Source: Dictyostelium firmibasis
Taxonomy: Eukaryota; Evosea; Eumycetozoa; Dictyosteliales; Dictyosteliaceae
Assembly (NCBI GenBank): GCA_036169595.1
Contig: CM069765.1
Span: forward strand, 2,705,001 to 2,740,000
DNA length: 35,000 nt
Direction: 5' to 3'
Shown: piece after piece, positions 1 to 18,873 of the stretch
How positions within the stretch are numbered: the stretch's first letter is position 1
Layout: every line of letters starts with the position of its first letter
Translations under genes and position numbers: made by a program
Notes under the pieces: model-generated
What the model saw: the letters and a program-made list of their open reading frames with translations, nothing else
Told to the model about the DNA's origin: nothing
Databases searched by the model: none

Positions 1-761
1 TAATTTGGAATTTTAATTGTATTGGAGATTTCGCTAACCCAATTATTTACAATTTTCATTATTGATTTATCATCAATAATATCATTGTTATTTCCAGATA
101 TTAGTATTCTTTCTATTTTCAATTTTAAAAGTGGATAGTTACTATCTTTAAAAATTTCAATTAATAAAAATTTATATGTGTTGTCTTTTTCATTAAACCA
201 AAATTTTAATAAAACAATTATTTTAATATTGGTTAAGCCAATGAAAACCTTTGATTTTGATAATAGGTCATTTAAATTTTCATAAAATCCTATATCAATT
301 ACTATTGATGGATGAAAATTCTCTTCATTATTATAAATATTATTATTACTACTATTATTAATTATTATTCTATTATTTGGTCTATAACCAATTGTAGGTT
401 CACATCTATTTGTTTGATAGAATTTAATTGTTTTGGTAATTTGAAAATCATCTTTATGGAGTAATGATTTCTCAAATTGATTTTCTAAATTTTCAATTAT
501 TTGATTTTGTATATTATAATAATTGAAATTTTTCCACTCATATATTATTAACTTTTCTTTTATTAACCAAAATTTTGTAATTTTAAAACTATCTTCATCA
601 TTGAAGTATAAATTGTTGTTGTTGTTGTTGTTGTTGTTAATATTTTTTTCAGATTCAAAAATGATTGACAATCTATCAAACTTTTCAGGTGAACAATTTT
701 CTTCAATTATAGTTTGAGAAGTATTATTGTTAAATTTTGAAAAAGGAAATTTCTGTGTTTT

Positions 762-804
<43 letters not shown>

Positions 805-814
805 ATAATTATTT

Positions 815-850
<36 letters not shown>

Positions 851-1004
851 TTCTTTAATTATTATTATTTTTTTTGTTGCCATTACATCCATTTTAATAT
901 TTTCTTTGATATTGATTTATTAAACTTACTTGATCAATAATTTCATTGATTTTATCTTTTAAAAGATTTAATCTTTGTTTCTTTTTATTATTGTTTGTAT
1001 TCAT
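1..1004 (-). CDS. Unrecognised Asn-rich protein, 5' part (runs off the left edge)
   Basis: I read two exons on the minus strand: 930-1004 (25 codons, starting MNTNNNKKKQRLNLLKDK) and 752 down to the window edge. The donor is GTAAGT, the acceptor is CACAG, and the join is in phase 0. The intron (753-929) is mostly long T tracts. The second exon stays open for about 250 codons, with a short Asn run near residue 60 and an Asn-rich patch near residue 145. Its sequence is coding-like, with mixed hydrophobic segments such as KVFIGLTNIKIIVLLKFWF. I recognise no domain or family. The C-terminus is missing because the gene leaves the window. It is divergent from cactin and shares a 368-bp promoter region with it. 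The unbroken frame across a consensus intron makes a real gene likely, but its function is unknown. Confidence 0.7.
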
Positions 1005-1372
1005 TTTTTTTTTATTTAATTTTAAAAATTAAGTCTATTGTATTTATTTAAATAGTTTTTTTTTTTTATTAATTGTATTATTTTTTATTTTTTATTTTAT
1101 GTTCTTTATTAGAAAATAATTGCAATTGTCATTTTTTTTTTAATTATTTTAATTTTAGTTTACTATCTTTTTTTTTTTAATAAATTTAATTATTTTTTTA
1201 TTATATAAATTAATAAATTAAATTAATAAATTATTATTTGAAAGATTTTCCACAATTGGAAATTCACCGTTTTTTTTATTGGCCAATAAAAAAAAAAAAA
1301 AAAAAAGTGAAAAAAAAATAAAATTTTTTATTTTTCATAAAAGTTTATTGGTCTATTTATATTTCTCAAAAA
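1005..1372. promoter_or_regulatory. Divergent promoter region between the left-edge gene and cactin
   Basis: This 368-bp spacer separates two divergently oriented start codons, so it probably drives both genes. It is almost entirely A and T. The clearest non-homopolymeric element is the CCAAT-type palindrome annotated separately at 1270-1295. No other motif stands out. Confidence 0.6.
1270..1295. promoter_or_regulatory. Palindromic CCAAT element (ATTGGCCAAT core)
   Basis: The core ATTGGCCAAT is a perfect palindrome made of two head-to-head CCAAT boxes. The flanking T and A tracts extend the perfect symmetry to 13 bases per arm, and a further TTCAC/GTGAA pair lies outside (about 1262-1319). 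It sits about 80-100 bp upstream of the cactin ATG. CCAAT boxes are the known target of NF-Y factors; binding here is an inference. Confidence 0.45.
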
Positions 1373-3454
1373 ATGAGTGATATTAAAGATAGGGACCGAT
1401 CTCGAGACAGAGACAGAGAAAGGGATAGAGATATAGATAGAAAGGATAGAGATAGAAGTGGTGAAAGAGATAAAGACAGAGACAGATACAGAGAAAGAGA
1501 AAGAGAAAGAGATAGAGAAAGAGATAGAAGTAGGGATAGAAGTAGAAAAGATAGAGATAGATCAAGAGATAGATCAAGAGATAGAGACAGAAAAGATAGA
1601 AGTGATGAAAAAGATAGAAAACATAGAGATAGGTCGAGATCAGCATCGAGAGATAAAAAAAAGCCATCCTCTGATAAATTTAAGGAAAGAGATAGATCAA
1701 GATCAAGGGATAAACAATCATCATCGTCATCGTCAAATTACAAAAGAAATAGAAAAGATTATAGTGATGATGATGATAGTAGTAGTAGTGATGATAGTGA
1801 ATATGAAAGAAAAAGAAAATCATCAACAAATAAAGAAAGTAAAGAGGAAAGAAGAAAAAGAAAGAAACAAGAAAAGAAAGAAAAGGAAGAAAGAAAAGCT
1901 TCAGAAACACCAGAGGAGAAAAGAAAGAGAAGATTAGAAAAGAAACAAAGAAAAGAAGAAAATAAAAAGAGTGATTTAGATCTATCTGGTTATTCTAATA
2001 TGACCAATCCATTCAATGATGTAAATTTACAAGAGAAATTCGTTTGGAAGGCAAAGAGGGATAAAATGATTAAAGATGGTATGAAAGCTAGTGAATACGA
2101 TGAAAAATTTGGTAAGAAGAGAAGAGAAGAAATTCAACAAGAAATCGAAAAAGCCAAATCAAAACGTGAACAACGTGAAAAAGAAAAAGAAATTTGGGAA
2201 GAGGAGAAAGAACGTTTACAACGTATGAGAGATATGTCAAATAATGAAGAGTTAGAAAAGAAGGAAGAAGAATTTCATTACATTCAAGCATGTAAACGTT
2301 GTGAATCACGTCTACTTGATAATCGATCAAAACCATTGGATTATCTCTATAAAGCAATACACATGCAATCATTACCATTTGACTATAAAAATAACCGTGA
2401 TCCAGTAGCATTGATTCAATCCTTAGACTCTATTGTCGATCTTGAGGAATTAATCGAAGGTTTACGTGAATTCACTTATTTGGATAATGATAAAAATAAT
2501 TTAGAGTTTTGGGATGCTGCTTTAGAATTAACAAACTATCAAATACAACTAATTGAAGGTAAAAATAATGATTCAAACAATAATGCCAACAATAGTAGTA
2601 GTTTAGGTGATTCAAGTGCATTACATCATTCATTAACACCGAATATCAAATCAATTTTATCTGGTAAAACCTATAAAGAACTATGTAATTTAGAGATTGA
2701 GATCATTACAAAATTAGAATCTGGCTCTGCAATGAATGTTGAATATTGGGAGACACTATTAAAACATTTGAAAATGTATAAGGCATCTTCATTCCTAACT
2801 GAAAGATTCTCTGAAAATCTTAAATTGAAACTTTCAGATTTAGAAACTGAAAAATATTTGAAGGGTATTGCAAGTGATATGGATTTACCTTTCAATGAGA
2901 ATACAGCGGATAATGAAAATAATCAAAACCCTACTACAACCACATCCTCAACAACATCAACAACAACAACAACAAATAATAACAGTAAACCAATTAAAGA
3001 TGAATTTGATGAGGATAATGAATTCGAAGAGCAATTTGATTTGGAAGTTCAATTAGAACCTAAATATTACTCATGGCATGATAAACATAGACCAAGAAAA
3101 CCAAGATTCTTCAATAGGGTACATACAGGTTATGATTGGACTAAATATAATCGTACTCATTATGATTATGATAACCCTCCTCCAAAAGTTGTTAGAGGTT
3201 ATAAATTCAATATCTTTTATCCAGATCTTATTGATAACACAAAGTCACCTCAATTCTTTGTATCACCATCACCGGATAATCCAGACACTTGTATATTAAG
3301 ATTTAGTGCTGGTCCACCCTATGAAGATATCGCTTTTAAAATCGTTAAAAAAGAATGGGAAAAATCTCATAAATATGGCTACAAATGTGTTTTCGATGAT
3401 AAAGGTGTACTCCATCTTTGGTTTAACTTCAAAAGATATAGATATAGAAGATAA
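1373..3454 (+). CDS. cactin: Cactin homologue (splicing-associated protein)
   Basis: A single exon encodes 693 residues. Residues 1-95 are almost pure Arg/Asp/Lys/Ser dipeptides (RS/RD-type). A Ser-rich patch and a Lys/Glu-rich charged segment follow to about residue 205. The cactin middle domain covers roughly residues 210-430 (start NPFNDVNLQEKFVWKAK). The diagnostic C-terminal cactin domain runs from about 562 to the end, with EPKYYSWHDKHRPRKPRFFN and the exact family ending WFNFKRYRYRR. Cactins are nuclear proteins linked to the spliceosome and needed for accurate splicing. A low-complexity Thr/Asn insert (about 520-545) separates the two domains, as is common in Dictyostelium. The ATG chosen is the first in frame and follows an A-rich leader. 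The next gene, RhoGAP, lies 544 bp downstream on the same strand and shows no functional link. Confidence 0.95.
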   Translation: MSDIKDRDRSRDRDRERDRDIDRKDRDRSGERDKDRDRYRERERERDRERDRSRDRSRKDRDRSRDRSRDRDRKDRSDEKDRKHRDRSRSASRDKKKPSSDKFKERDRSRSRDKQSSSSSSNYKRNRKDYSDDDDSSSSDDSEYERKRKSSTNKESKEERRKRKKQEKKEKEERKASETPEEKRKRRLEKKQRKEENKKSDLDLSGYSNMTNPFNDVNLQEKFVWKAKRDKMIKDGMKASEYDEKFGKKRREEIQQEIEKAKSKREQREKEKEIWEEEKERLQRMRDMSNNEELEKKEEEFHYIQACKRCESRLLDNRSKPLDYLYKAIHMQSLPFDYKNNRDPVALIQSLDSIVDLEELIEGLREFTYLDNDKNNLEFWDAALELTNYQIQLIEGKNNDSNNNANNSSSLGDSSALHHSLTPNIKSILSGKTYKELCNLEIEIITKLESGSAMNVEYWETLLKHLKMYKASSFLTERFSENLKLKLSDLETEKYLKGIASDMDLPFNENTADNENNQNPTTTTSSTTSTTTTTNNNSKPIKDEFDEDNEFEEQFDLEVQLEPKYYSWHDKHRPRKPRFFNRVHTGYDWTKYNRTHYDYDNPPPKVVRGYKFNIFYPDLIDNTKSPQFFVSPSPDNPDTCILRFSAGPPYEDIAFKIVKKEWEKSHKYGYKCVFDDKGVLHLWFNFKRYRYRR

Positions 3455-3903
3455 ATTTAATTTTTATAATACCATTACAAATAAAAAAAATAAAAAAATA
3501 AAAAAAATTAACTTTGAAAACCAATCACTGTGTTTTTTAGTCCACTCAATTTAAAAAAACTAATAAAAAAAAAATAATAAAAAACAATTTAAAAAATCAG
3601 AAAATCTAATATTAGTTTGACATGGAATCGTGCTTTGGATCACTTTAATTATTTGAAAATAATTGTCAAAAATAAAAAAAAAAAAAATTATTTTTTATGA
3701 AAAAATATTTTTTTTGAAAAAAAAACCACCTGTGTTTTTATAAGCAAACCTTTTCACAAAATTTATCATTTTTGCTTGTTGCACTTTTGTAAGAATACCC
3801 ATATAGTTTTGTATCATTAAAAATAAAAATAAACAATAATAAATAATAATAATAATAAATTATAGATAATAATAATAATAATAACAATAATAAATAAATA
3901 TAG

Positions 3904-3937
<34 letters not shown>

Positions 3938-3998
3938 CAAAAAAAAAAAATAATTGTAATTGTAATTTTGTAATATTAAAAAAAAAAAAAAAAAAAAA
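3455..3998. other. Intergenic, cactin 3' end and RhoGAP promoter
   Basis: This 544-bp AT-rich spacer contains A tracts and short AAT runs around 3840-3900. The only mixed sequence lies at about 3590-3660 and 3730-3800. I see no ORF, tRNA or convincing ncRNA signal. A long A tract leads directly into the RhoGAP start codon, which is typical for this genome. Confidence 0.6.
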
Positions 3999-6822
<2,824 letters not shown>

Positions 6823-6886
6823 TATAACCTCAATAATTTTTAATTTTTTAATTTTTTAATTTTTTTTTTTATTTAATTTGTTTAAT

Positions 6887-7330
6887 TTATTTTGATTTTA
6901 TTCCATTGTTATTGGTTTTATTAATATATTTTAAAGTTGTTGGCACTAATAAAGAAGAAACAGCGAATAATAATAATTGAAGAATAATGAATGCATTTGA
7001 AATTGCATAATGACTAATACTAACACCAATTTCCAACCAACTACCAGTATCTTTAACTAAGAAAAAGAAGTTTATACTCATTATATCAGTTAAGGCAATT
7101 ACAATTAAGAAGCTACCAGGTCTTGGTACATTCAAATTATTATTCAACAAAGAAAATGAAATCGCCACTAATAATAATGGAATGAAAATCTTTATCAATA
7201 ATAATGCTCCCATTAAAAATGGACTAAAAATGGTTGTAAATCTATAAGTCGATGAAATTTCAAAACTACTAATACTTGCAATATTACCAACTCCAAAAAA
7301 TCCTACATAACAAAAGAAAATCTTTTGGAG

Positions 7331-7361
<31 letters not shown>

Positions 7362-10234
7362 AAATAGTTAATAAATAATTATTTTTTTCAAAAACAAATT
7401 AAAAACATACATAAAATATAGCTCTTCTAATATCATGTTGAGTAATATTCATTAAATTTGGTTTTGAAGCGGATTTTGAGAATGAAAGTGAAGTTGAAGG
7501 ATCAGAATTTGAAGTTATTGAAATTAATTTTGGAATTGTATGATCATTATCAACCTTTAATTCAAAGTACATCCAAAGTGTTAAATTTAGAATCAAGTTT
7601 CCAAAAAAGAGTACCTCATAGGAGATTGATAATAAAAGGAATGGAATTGAAAGACCAAGACATAAGAAAGTCCAATGATCATAAAATCCTTTACCTCTAT
7701 AGATTGCCAATACCAATATACTTGAAACCAATAAGAACCAACTTAAAATTTGATTAATATATGGTAAACCAATCTTTTTCTCTAATGATGAATCGGTTGT
7801 ATAAACTATAAAACTTGATAATAAAATAGAAACTATTAAAATTGAATTTACAATTTGATTTTTTTTTGATTTTTGTGATTTTTGTTGATTATTTTGTTTT
7901 GTTTCAGAATTATTATTATTATTAATAACACTACCAACACCAAATTTAAATAAACTTGTTAAAATTCCTAAAACTGAAATTAAAACTCCACCAAAACAAA
8001 CCAATTTAGTGTCACTACCATAATCGATTGGTAGTGAAGGGAAAATTGACATTAAAAGACAAGATATAAGCCAAAGTGATTTTAAAAGAGTTGAAGTTTT
8101 ACCTGCACGATTATAAAAGAAAAGTATTGATACAACACCTAAAATTTGATATAACAATGAAAGTACACCACGATGGAAATAAGAGACAACTAATAATTCC
8201 ATGACTGAAATGGCTGATATGGCCAATAGAAGGAAATTCTTAATGATTGAAATGTTTGCGCTATTGTTGGTATTTATGAAATGACCACGAGTGGATGAAA
8301 CTTGAAGGTAAGAGTCAGAAAGGAAGATATATAATGGTACAATATTGGATGGAATAGTTTTGGCCCAAAACAATACTAAAAATACACAGTATAGATAATA
8401 GAGTAATGGCGCATCAGTTGCCAATAAGAAACCAATCAATGCAATACTTTCAATAAATATTAAATAGGTTGATAATTTTTTAAATCTTTTGATTTGTAAA
8501 CCCAATGTTTGTGGATTACAATCGGTAACGCCAATTGAAGTATAGTTATTCAATACATAGAGTGATAAAGTAATGATCCAACCAAAATAGCCTAATGTAA
8601 TAACTGTCATGAGGAATGGACGATCATAAGTTTGAAAATAATTTAAACCCATTAGACAGAGTTCGATCATTTCGTGACAAAGAATTTGTGCATCTTCCCA
8701 TTGAGAGAGGTTAATATGTTGTTCAATTCTTTCAAACATTTTATCAGCATCGCTTAACTTTGTAAATGGTGAAAAGAATAGGAGAGTACTTTGTTGTTTA
8801 GATGATGATTTCACTTTATACATTTCCCAGATTTGAAGTGTGTTTGCGCGTAATGCTACAGTTGTATATTGTGGTGTAGCTTCAGATAGAAGTTCGGTAG
8901 GTAAGACACCAACAGAGTTCAATGGACTTGGTACACCCAGTAGTGAGCTCATCAATGGTGCAATATCAGCTTGTGATACATCGGATCTAAATAATGAGGA
9001 TAATCTCCAATTGGATGGAGTTTCCATATTCACTGGTAGCTTCTCCTTTGCTTTACCACGAAGTGAGGCAACTCTCTCCATTTGAAGGTCCGAAGATAAT
9101 GGACCTCTAACACCACTACCCCATACCACCAATGGTGTCTCTGTGTTTGCACGTTCACCATCACCGTGTGAACCTCTATTACTCATACCATGATCTGCTG
9201 TGAAAACGTAAGCTGTCTTACCATCGTTACCATAGAATTCTTCAATTAATTTAACGATCTTTTCAATACCTCTATCGACTAATGCAATGTTGTCAAAGTA
9301 TTCCTTTGAGTTTGGTCTATAGGCATGACCATTGGTATCCAAACCTAATAGATGTAAGAAAATGGACACTTTCTCAGATCGTAACTTTCTATTCAATTCT
9401 TGATCAGTAGATGCGTTTAAGAGTAATTGTTGAACTTTATCAAATACCCATGTATCCAATTTCGATGCATCCGATGCAAAATCCTCTGCTTCCTCTGGAT
9501 AGGATTCGGATTGCATATGTGGTACTCCCTCTGAAAACATTGGTAAAACATCTGGACTACCATATCCAAATGAATAGATTGTCTCATTGAAAAGATGATC
9601 AAATTCCACTGGATTCGCTTTCCATCCCTTTGTAACTGCACTCACATCCTCATAGAATCCTGCAATCAATGCAACATGACCTGGTCTAGTCTCTGTTGGA
9701 ACTCTTGTGTGTGAAATACCCCATGATCCTTTATTTTCAACTATATCTCTTAAAAATGGTGATCTAGATTTACCTGTATTTTCTTCAATTTCAAAAAATT
9801 TATCTGCTCTTAATCCATCAGCTTTTTAAAAAAAAAAATTATAAATTATATGAAACCAACATCCATGCAAATTTTTTTGATTTTTCACCATCATCAATCA
9901 TTTTTTTTTATTTTTTTTTTTTTTTGTTTAAGAAAATTTTAGTATACTATTGTTTTTTTTAAAATTTAAGGAAAGGATATTTACCAACAAACAAAACTAA
10001 TCTTTTTGCTGGTGCTGGTAAATCAATAGGATGTGGTGTCATTCCATGCACTAATGGTGATCTGAAATAAATATCAAAAATACTTAGTGTGAATACTGCA
10101 TGGAATATTATACCAATCAATACTATCACTAAAATCTTTGAATTAAATTTAGTTTTATCATTTTTATTATTATCGCTCGGTTTATTTGATTTATTACTAC
10201 TATTATTAATATTTGATGAAGTAATATGATACAT
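6887..10234 (-). CDS. pigN: GPI ethanolamine phosphate transferase 1 (PIG-N / Mcd4 type)
   Basis: The three exons are 10234-9985, 9821-7411 and 7321-6887 (phases 1 and 0), giving 1031 residues; human PIGN has 931. PIG-N adds ethanolamine phosphate to the first mannose of the GPI anchor precursor in the ER. A cytosolic Asn/Lys-rich N-terminus precedes one membrane segment (about 34-57). The luminal alkaline-phosphatase-like domain follows, with VADGLRAD (84-90, recreated by the first splice), [37 protein letters not shown] and [16 protein letters not shown] carrying the metal-binding and nucleophile residues. The C-terminal half is a multi-pass membrane domain. The last exon begins [20 protein letters not shown], a family signature. 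An Asn/Gln/Lys linker sits in a loop (about 670-690). It is divergent from cdc5l and tightly convergent with the RhoGAP gene. Confidence 0.95.
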
Positions 10235-14811
<4,577 letters not shown>

Positions 14812-16340
14812 ATGTCAGTAAATAGACAAATATTCAATCCCTCCATTTCACCAATGAAGAACCAAATGAATTCACCATTATCCACACCAGACTCAATTTT
14901 TATGCCAACACCAGTGACAGGTAATAGTGGTAATAGACCTCTAAATACTAGCAGTGGAGGTATTAATGGTTCATCCAACAACCCACTTCCTTCATCAAGA
15001 TGGGCTGGTAACCAAAATTCTCCACAACAGCAACAACAACAGCAACAACAACAGCAACAACAAAACTTTGGCCAATTCGGACTCCCACAACAACAAAATA
15101 AATTAAATAGTAACAATAATAATGGTAGTATTTACGGTCAACCACAATCACCACAACAACCTCATCTTAGAAGAAGCAGTGAATTTAACAATAATAATGG
15201 CCTTAATAATAGTAGTAATGGAAATAATAGTAATAACAGTGGCGGATGGGGATCTTATCAAAACAGTAATGGTGTAGGCAATAAGATGGGAGGAATGAAA
15301 CCAATCAATTCATTGAATACCAGTACTGGTGGTGTTAGCACATCCATCGGTGGAGGAAGTAACGGCAGCAAAACAAAATACTCTAAAGATGAGTTATTGA
15401 ATCTTTATGATCCGATGGCCAAGATCCCAGAAAATTTAATTTCTCACACACACATCCTTTCGGAGGAGGTTCAACCACCAATAAACTTTAACTTTGAAAA
15501 CAATCTTTCAAAATCAAGAGAAAGAACAAGATTAGGTGGTGGTGGTGGTTTAGGTAATAATAATATTATGAATAGAGGTATTAGAAAAGATAGTAAGTTT
15601 TTTATTATTTTATTATTCTATTTATTTCAATATTGACTACTAATATTTTCATCTTCAATTTATTATCTCAAACTTACCATAGTGTCTCACGATAGAATGT
15701 CAAAACCAAAATGGGGAAACTCTCCATCATCATCTCAATCTTGGAGAGCCAACAAGGACGATGATAGAAAGGTATGGTATTATTTAGATCCACAAAATTG
15801 CACTCAAGGACCATTCACTAGCATGGAAATGGACTCTTGGAACAAAGCAGGTTATTTTTCAGTATCTTTGATGGTTAAGAGAGGTGAGGGAGGTAGTTTT
15901 GTTGAATTGAAAAAGTTGTTGAATGCCTATCCAGATGCTCCATTCTCATCGGTTAGTGATCACAAAGTCTTTGAAAAGGATGATGCTAGCAGCCAAAATT
16001 CCACAGAGAATGATGATGATTCACTCGACCATGATTCCATCGAAGAGGAGTTGGAAAAGAGATTTGAAAAGGATCTTTTGAAACCAACACTCTTTGACGA
16101 TCAAAAGAAAAAGGACATGAACTCTTTCGGTCCTTTGGAGCCAACTTCACCAACCTCATCATCTTCCAACCCAACCACTACCACATCTACCTTTGGTATT
16201 AATACAATTAGTGAAGATATACCAATTGAAAGAACTAGTTCCCCACAATATCAATCACAACCACAACTACAACCACAATCACAACCACAACCACAACCAC
16301 AACCACAACCACAACCACAACCACAACCACAACCACAACC

Positions 16341-16374
<34 letters not shown>

Positions 16375-18600
16375 CCACAACAACAACAACAACCACAACA
16401 ACAACAACAACCACAACCACAACCACAACCACAACAACAACCACAACCACAACAACAACCACAACAACAACCACAACAACAATCTCAGCCACAAACTCAA
16501 CACCCAATATTTGATCAACAACAACATCACCATCAACAACAACAACCACAACAACAAATGTGGCAACAACAAATGTGGGGACAACAGTCACCAAATCAAT
16601 CACGACAACAAAGCGAACAAACTTACAAATATATGTTATATCAACAACAAGTTATGTTGCAACAAAAGATTGTTATGTTCCAACAATATATTAGCCAAAT
16701 TACTCAACAATACCAACAACTTCAACTCCAACCACAAAACAACCAAACCCAACTTCAACTCCAACAACTTCAACAACTACAAGAACAATACACTCAACAA
16801 TGTATAATGCATCAACAAAAATTAATGCAAGTTCAATATCAATACACACAATTCCAACCATTCCAAGCACCACAATCCCAACAATCTCAACTCCAACTCT
16901 TCCAACATATGCTCCAACAAGAACAACAACAACAGCAACAACAACAACAACAACAACAGCAACAACAACAGCAACAACAACAAAACTACCTCCAACAGCA
17001 ACAACAAGCATTCTTACTTCAACAACAAACACTTTTACAACAACAACAACAACAACAACTTCAACAACAACAACTTCAACAACAACAACAACAACTTCAA
17101 CAACAACCAGAAGAGCCATTATTAGAAGATCAAACCGAAGAAACTAATGTAGAAGAGGAGGAGAATGTATTTGAAGAACCACAACAACTCATTACTGAAC
17201 AAACCCAACTTGAGCAACAAACAACCACCACCTACCAACAAGATGAAACTGATCAAGGTGTATGGAGTACATCGATCAAACAAAACAATCAAGAAATCAA
17301 AACCACCACTACCGCACAACTTAGTGTTCAAACTGAAGAATTAAAAGCTCCAAATGATATTGAAGAGGAACAAGAAGAAGCTTCCATCCAAAATGCTATT
17401 GAAGAAATTAATAATAACACTGTCCAAACCACCATCAATACAGCCATCATTACCAATAATAATAGCACTACAACTACAACAACCACGACCACAACCGAAA
17501 CAAATATTATTTCAACTGCAAACCCATGGGCTCCAGCAGAGTCAGTTGCACCAAAGAAGAAATCATTAGCAGAGATTCAAGCAGAGGAAAGAGAGCAAAA
17601 GAAGAAGGAAATGGAAGAAGCTAAAATTAAAAACATTGAAAATAGCAAGGGTCAAGGCTCCAGCAATGTTATGAAATGGGCAGGTGCAGGCACACCAACT
17701 TGGTCTGTTGATCTTGGTGTTAAATCCTTATCATTGAAAGATATTCAAGAGGAAGAGAGAGCTCGTGAAAAGAAAGAACAACCAATTGTCGATAATGCAT
17801 CCGATTTCGAAAGAAAGAAGCCAGTTTCACTCTCTGACGTTATGAGAGAACAAGCCAAAGAAAAGGAAAAGAAACAACAAGAACAATTGGCCCAACAAAC
17901 ACAACAAGAACAACAAAAATCAGCTTTCAACGCTTCATCACCATGGTCGATCGATGAAAGAAAACCAAACAACAACCACTCATCTTATTCACCAATTTCA
18001 ACCAACGTATCTCAACCAGAAAAACCAGAAAAACCAGCCACTTTATCATCTGCCGCCGTCAATAAGATGACAAGCAGACCATCTGATGATTTCTGGTCAG
18101 ATCACACTACAAAACCATCACTCTCTGTCAGAAGTAATACACCAGTTCAACAACAAGTTGGTTCATACAATGAATATCCAACCTTGAACATTTTACCAAA
18201 CAGACAAGCCACCATCGTCAGTAGACATACACCAGTCTCTACCTTAAATAAAAAACCAACTACTACCACCACCACCACCGTACCAGGTCAAGCTAGACCT
18301 GATTTTATCAAATGGTGTCATCAACAATTGAAGGCATTGACTAGCAATGATGTCTCTGTCATCACTGAACTCCTTTGTTCAATGAAAACCGAAAGTGAAA
18401 TTCGTGAATGCGCTCAAGAATGTCTTGGTTACAGCTCAGAGGTTATCAACTTTTTAAATGAATATCTTTTAGCAAGAAGTGATGAACCAGGCTTAGCTTT
18501 TGAAAGCTCAAGTCCAGTCATTACAATTCCAGCAAAGAAAACAAACAAATCCTCCTCCTCCTCCCAAACAAATCCATCAAAAACTAAAAAGAAGAAATAA
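14812..18600 (+). CDS. GIGYF/PERQ-like GYF-domain protein with long Gln-rich tracts
   Basis: Exons 14812-15592 and 15683-18600 (phase 1, 90-nt intron) give 1232 residues. Near residues 190-202 the motif KYSKDELLNLYDP resembles the YxxxxLL-type element by which GIGYF proteins bind 4EHP, the cap-binding translational repressor. The GYF domain (about 287-350) has its full signature: VWYYLDPQ, QGPFTSMEMDSWNKAGYF and LMVKRGEGGSF. It binds proline-rich peptides. A Gln/Pro region follows (alternating QP about 450-550, then several Q runs to about 740), then Lys/Glu-rich segments with repeated SLAEIQAEE/SLKDIQEEE/SLSDVMREQ elements. A C-terminal helical module (FIKWCHQQLKALTSNDV...NEYLLARSDEPGLAF) is also found in animal and plant GYF proteins. 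The likely role is translational repression or mRNA decay in the cytoplasm. Confidence 0.9.
16255..17110 (+). repeat. CAA/CCA coding repeats (Gln and Gln-Pro runs)
   Basis: Within the GYF-domain gene, 16255-16500 consists of CAACCA and CAA units, encoding alternating Gln-Pro and then Gln runs. A second block at 16918-17110 encodes near-pure Gln with CAG interruptions. In the other frames these units give poly-Asn/His, poly-Thr, poly-Val and poly-Leu ORFs, which are shadows. Confidence 0.9.
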
Positions 18601-18873
18601 TTCAATCACCACACCTAACCAAAAAAAAAATATCAAAAATAATAAAATATTACATCATATATCAATAATCAATATAACATCAAAAAAAAAAGAAAAAAAT
18701 ATGAATTAAATTAAATTTTAATAAAAAGTAAAAATATTAAAAAAAGATCTTTTTTGAATTATGGCAATATTATTTTTTTCACAAAAAAAAAAAGACATTT
18801 ATTTATTGAAATTTAAAAAATAAAAAATACTTTTGTTTAATAAATTGGGTATGTACATAAAATTTGTATTACT

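Noticed and set aside
523-717. Plus-strand 64-residue ORF at the left edge
   Set aside because: Antisense to the better supported two-exon minus-strand gene.
1383-1910. Minus-strand and alternate-frame ORFs over the cactin N-terminus
   Set aside because: Shadows of the Arg/Asp/Lys repeat codons of cactin, with Leu/Tyr/Phe-only content.
3790-3805. Possible DUSE-like element (ACCCATAT) for a non-coding RNA gene
   Set aside because: The match to the Dictyostelium upstream element is imperfect, and no structured RNA follows at the expected distance.
8840-9085. Plus-strand 81-residue ORF inside pigN
   Set aside because: Antisense to the conserved luminal domain of pigN, with no support of its own.
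16193-17147. Asn/His-, Thr-, Val- and Leu-rich ORFs
   Set aside because: Other frames of the CAA/CCA repeats inside the GYF-domain gene, which has conserved domains on both sides.
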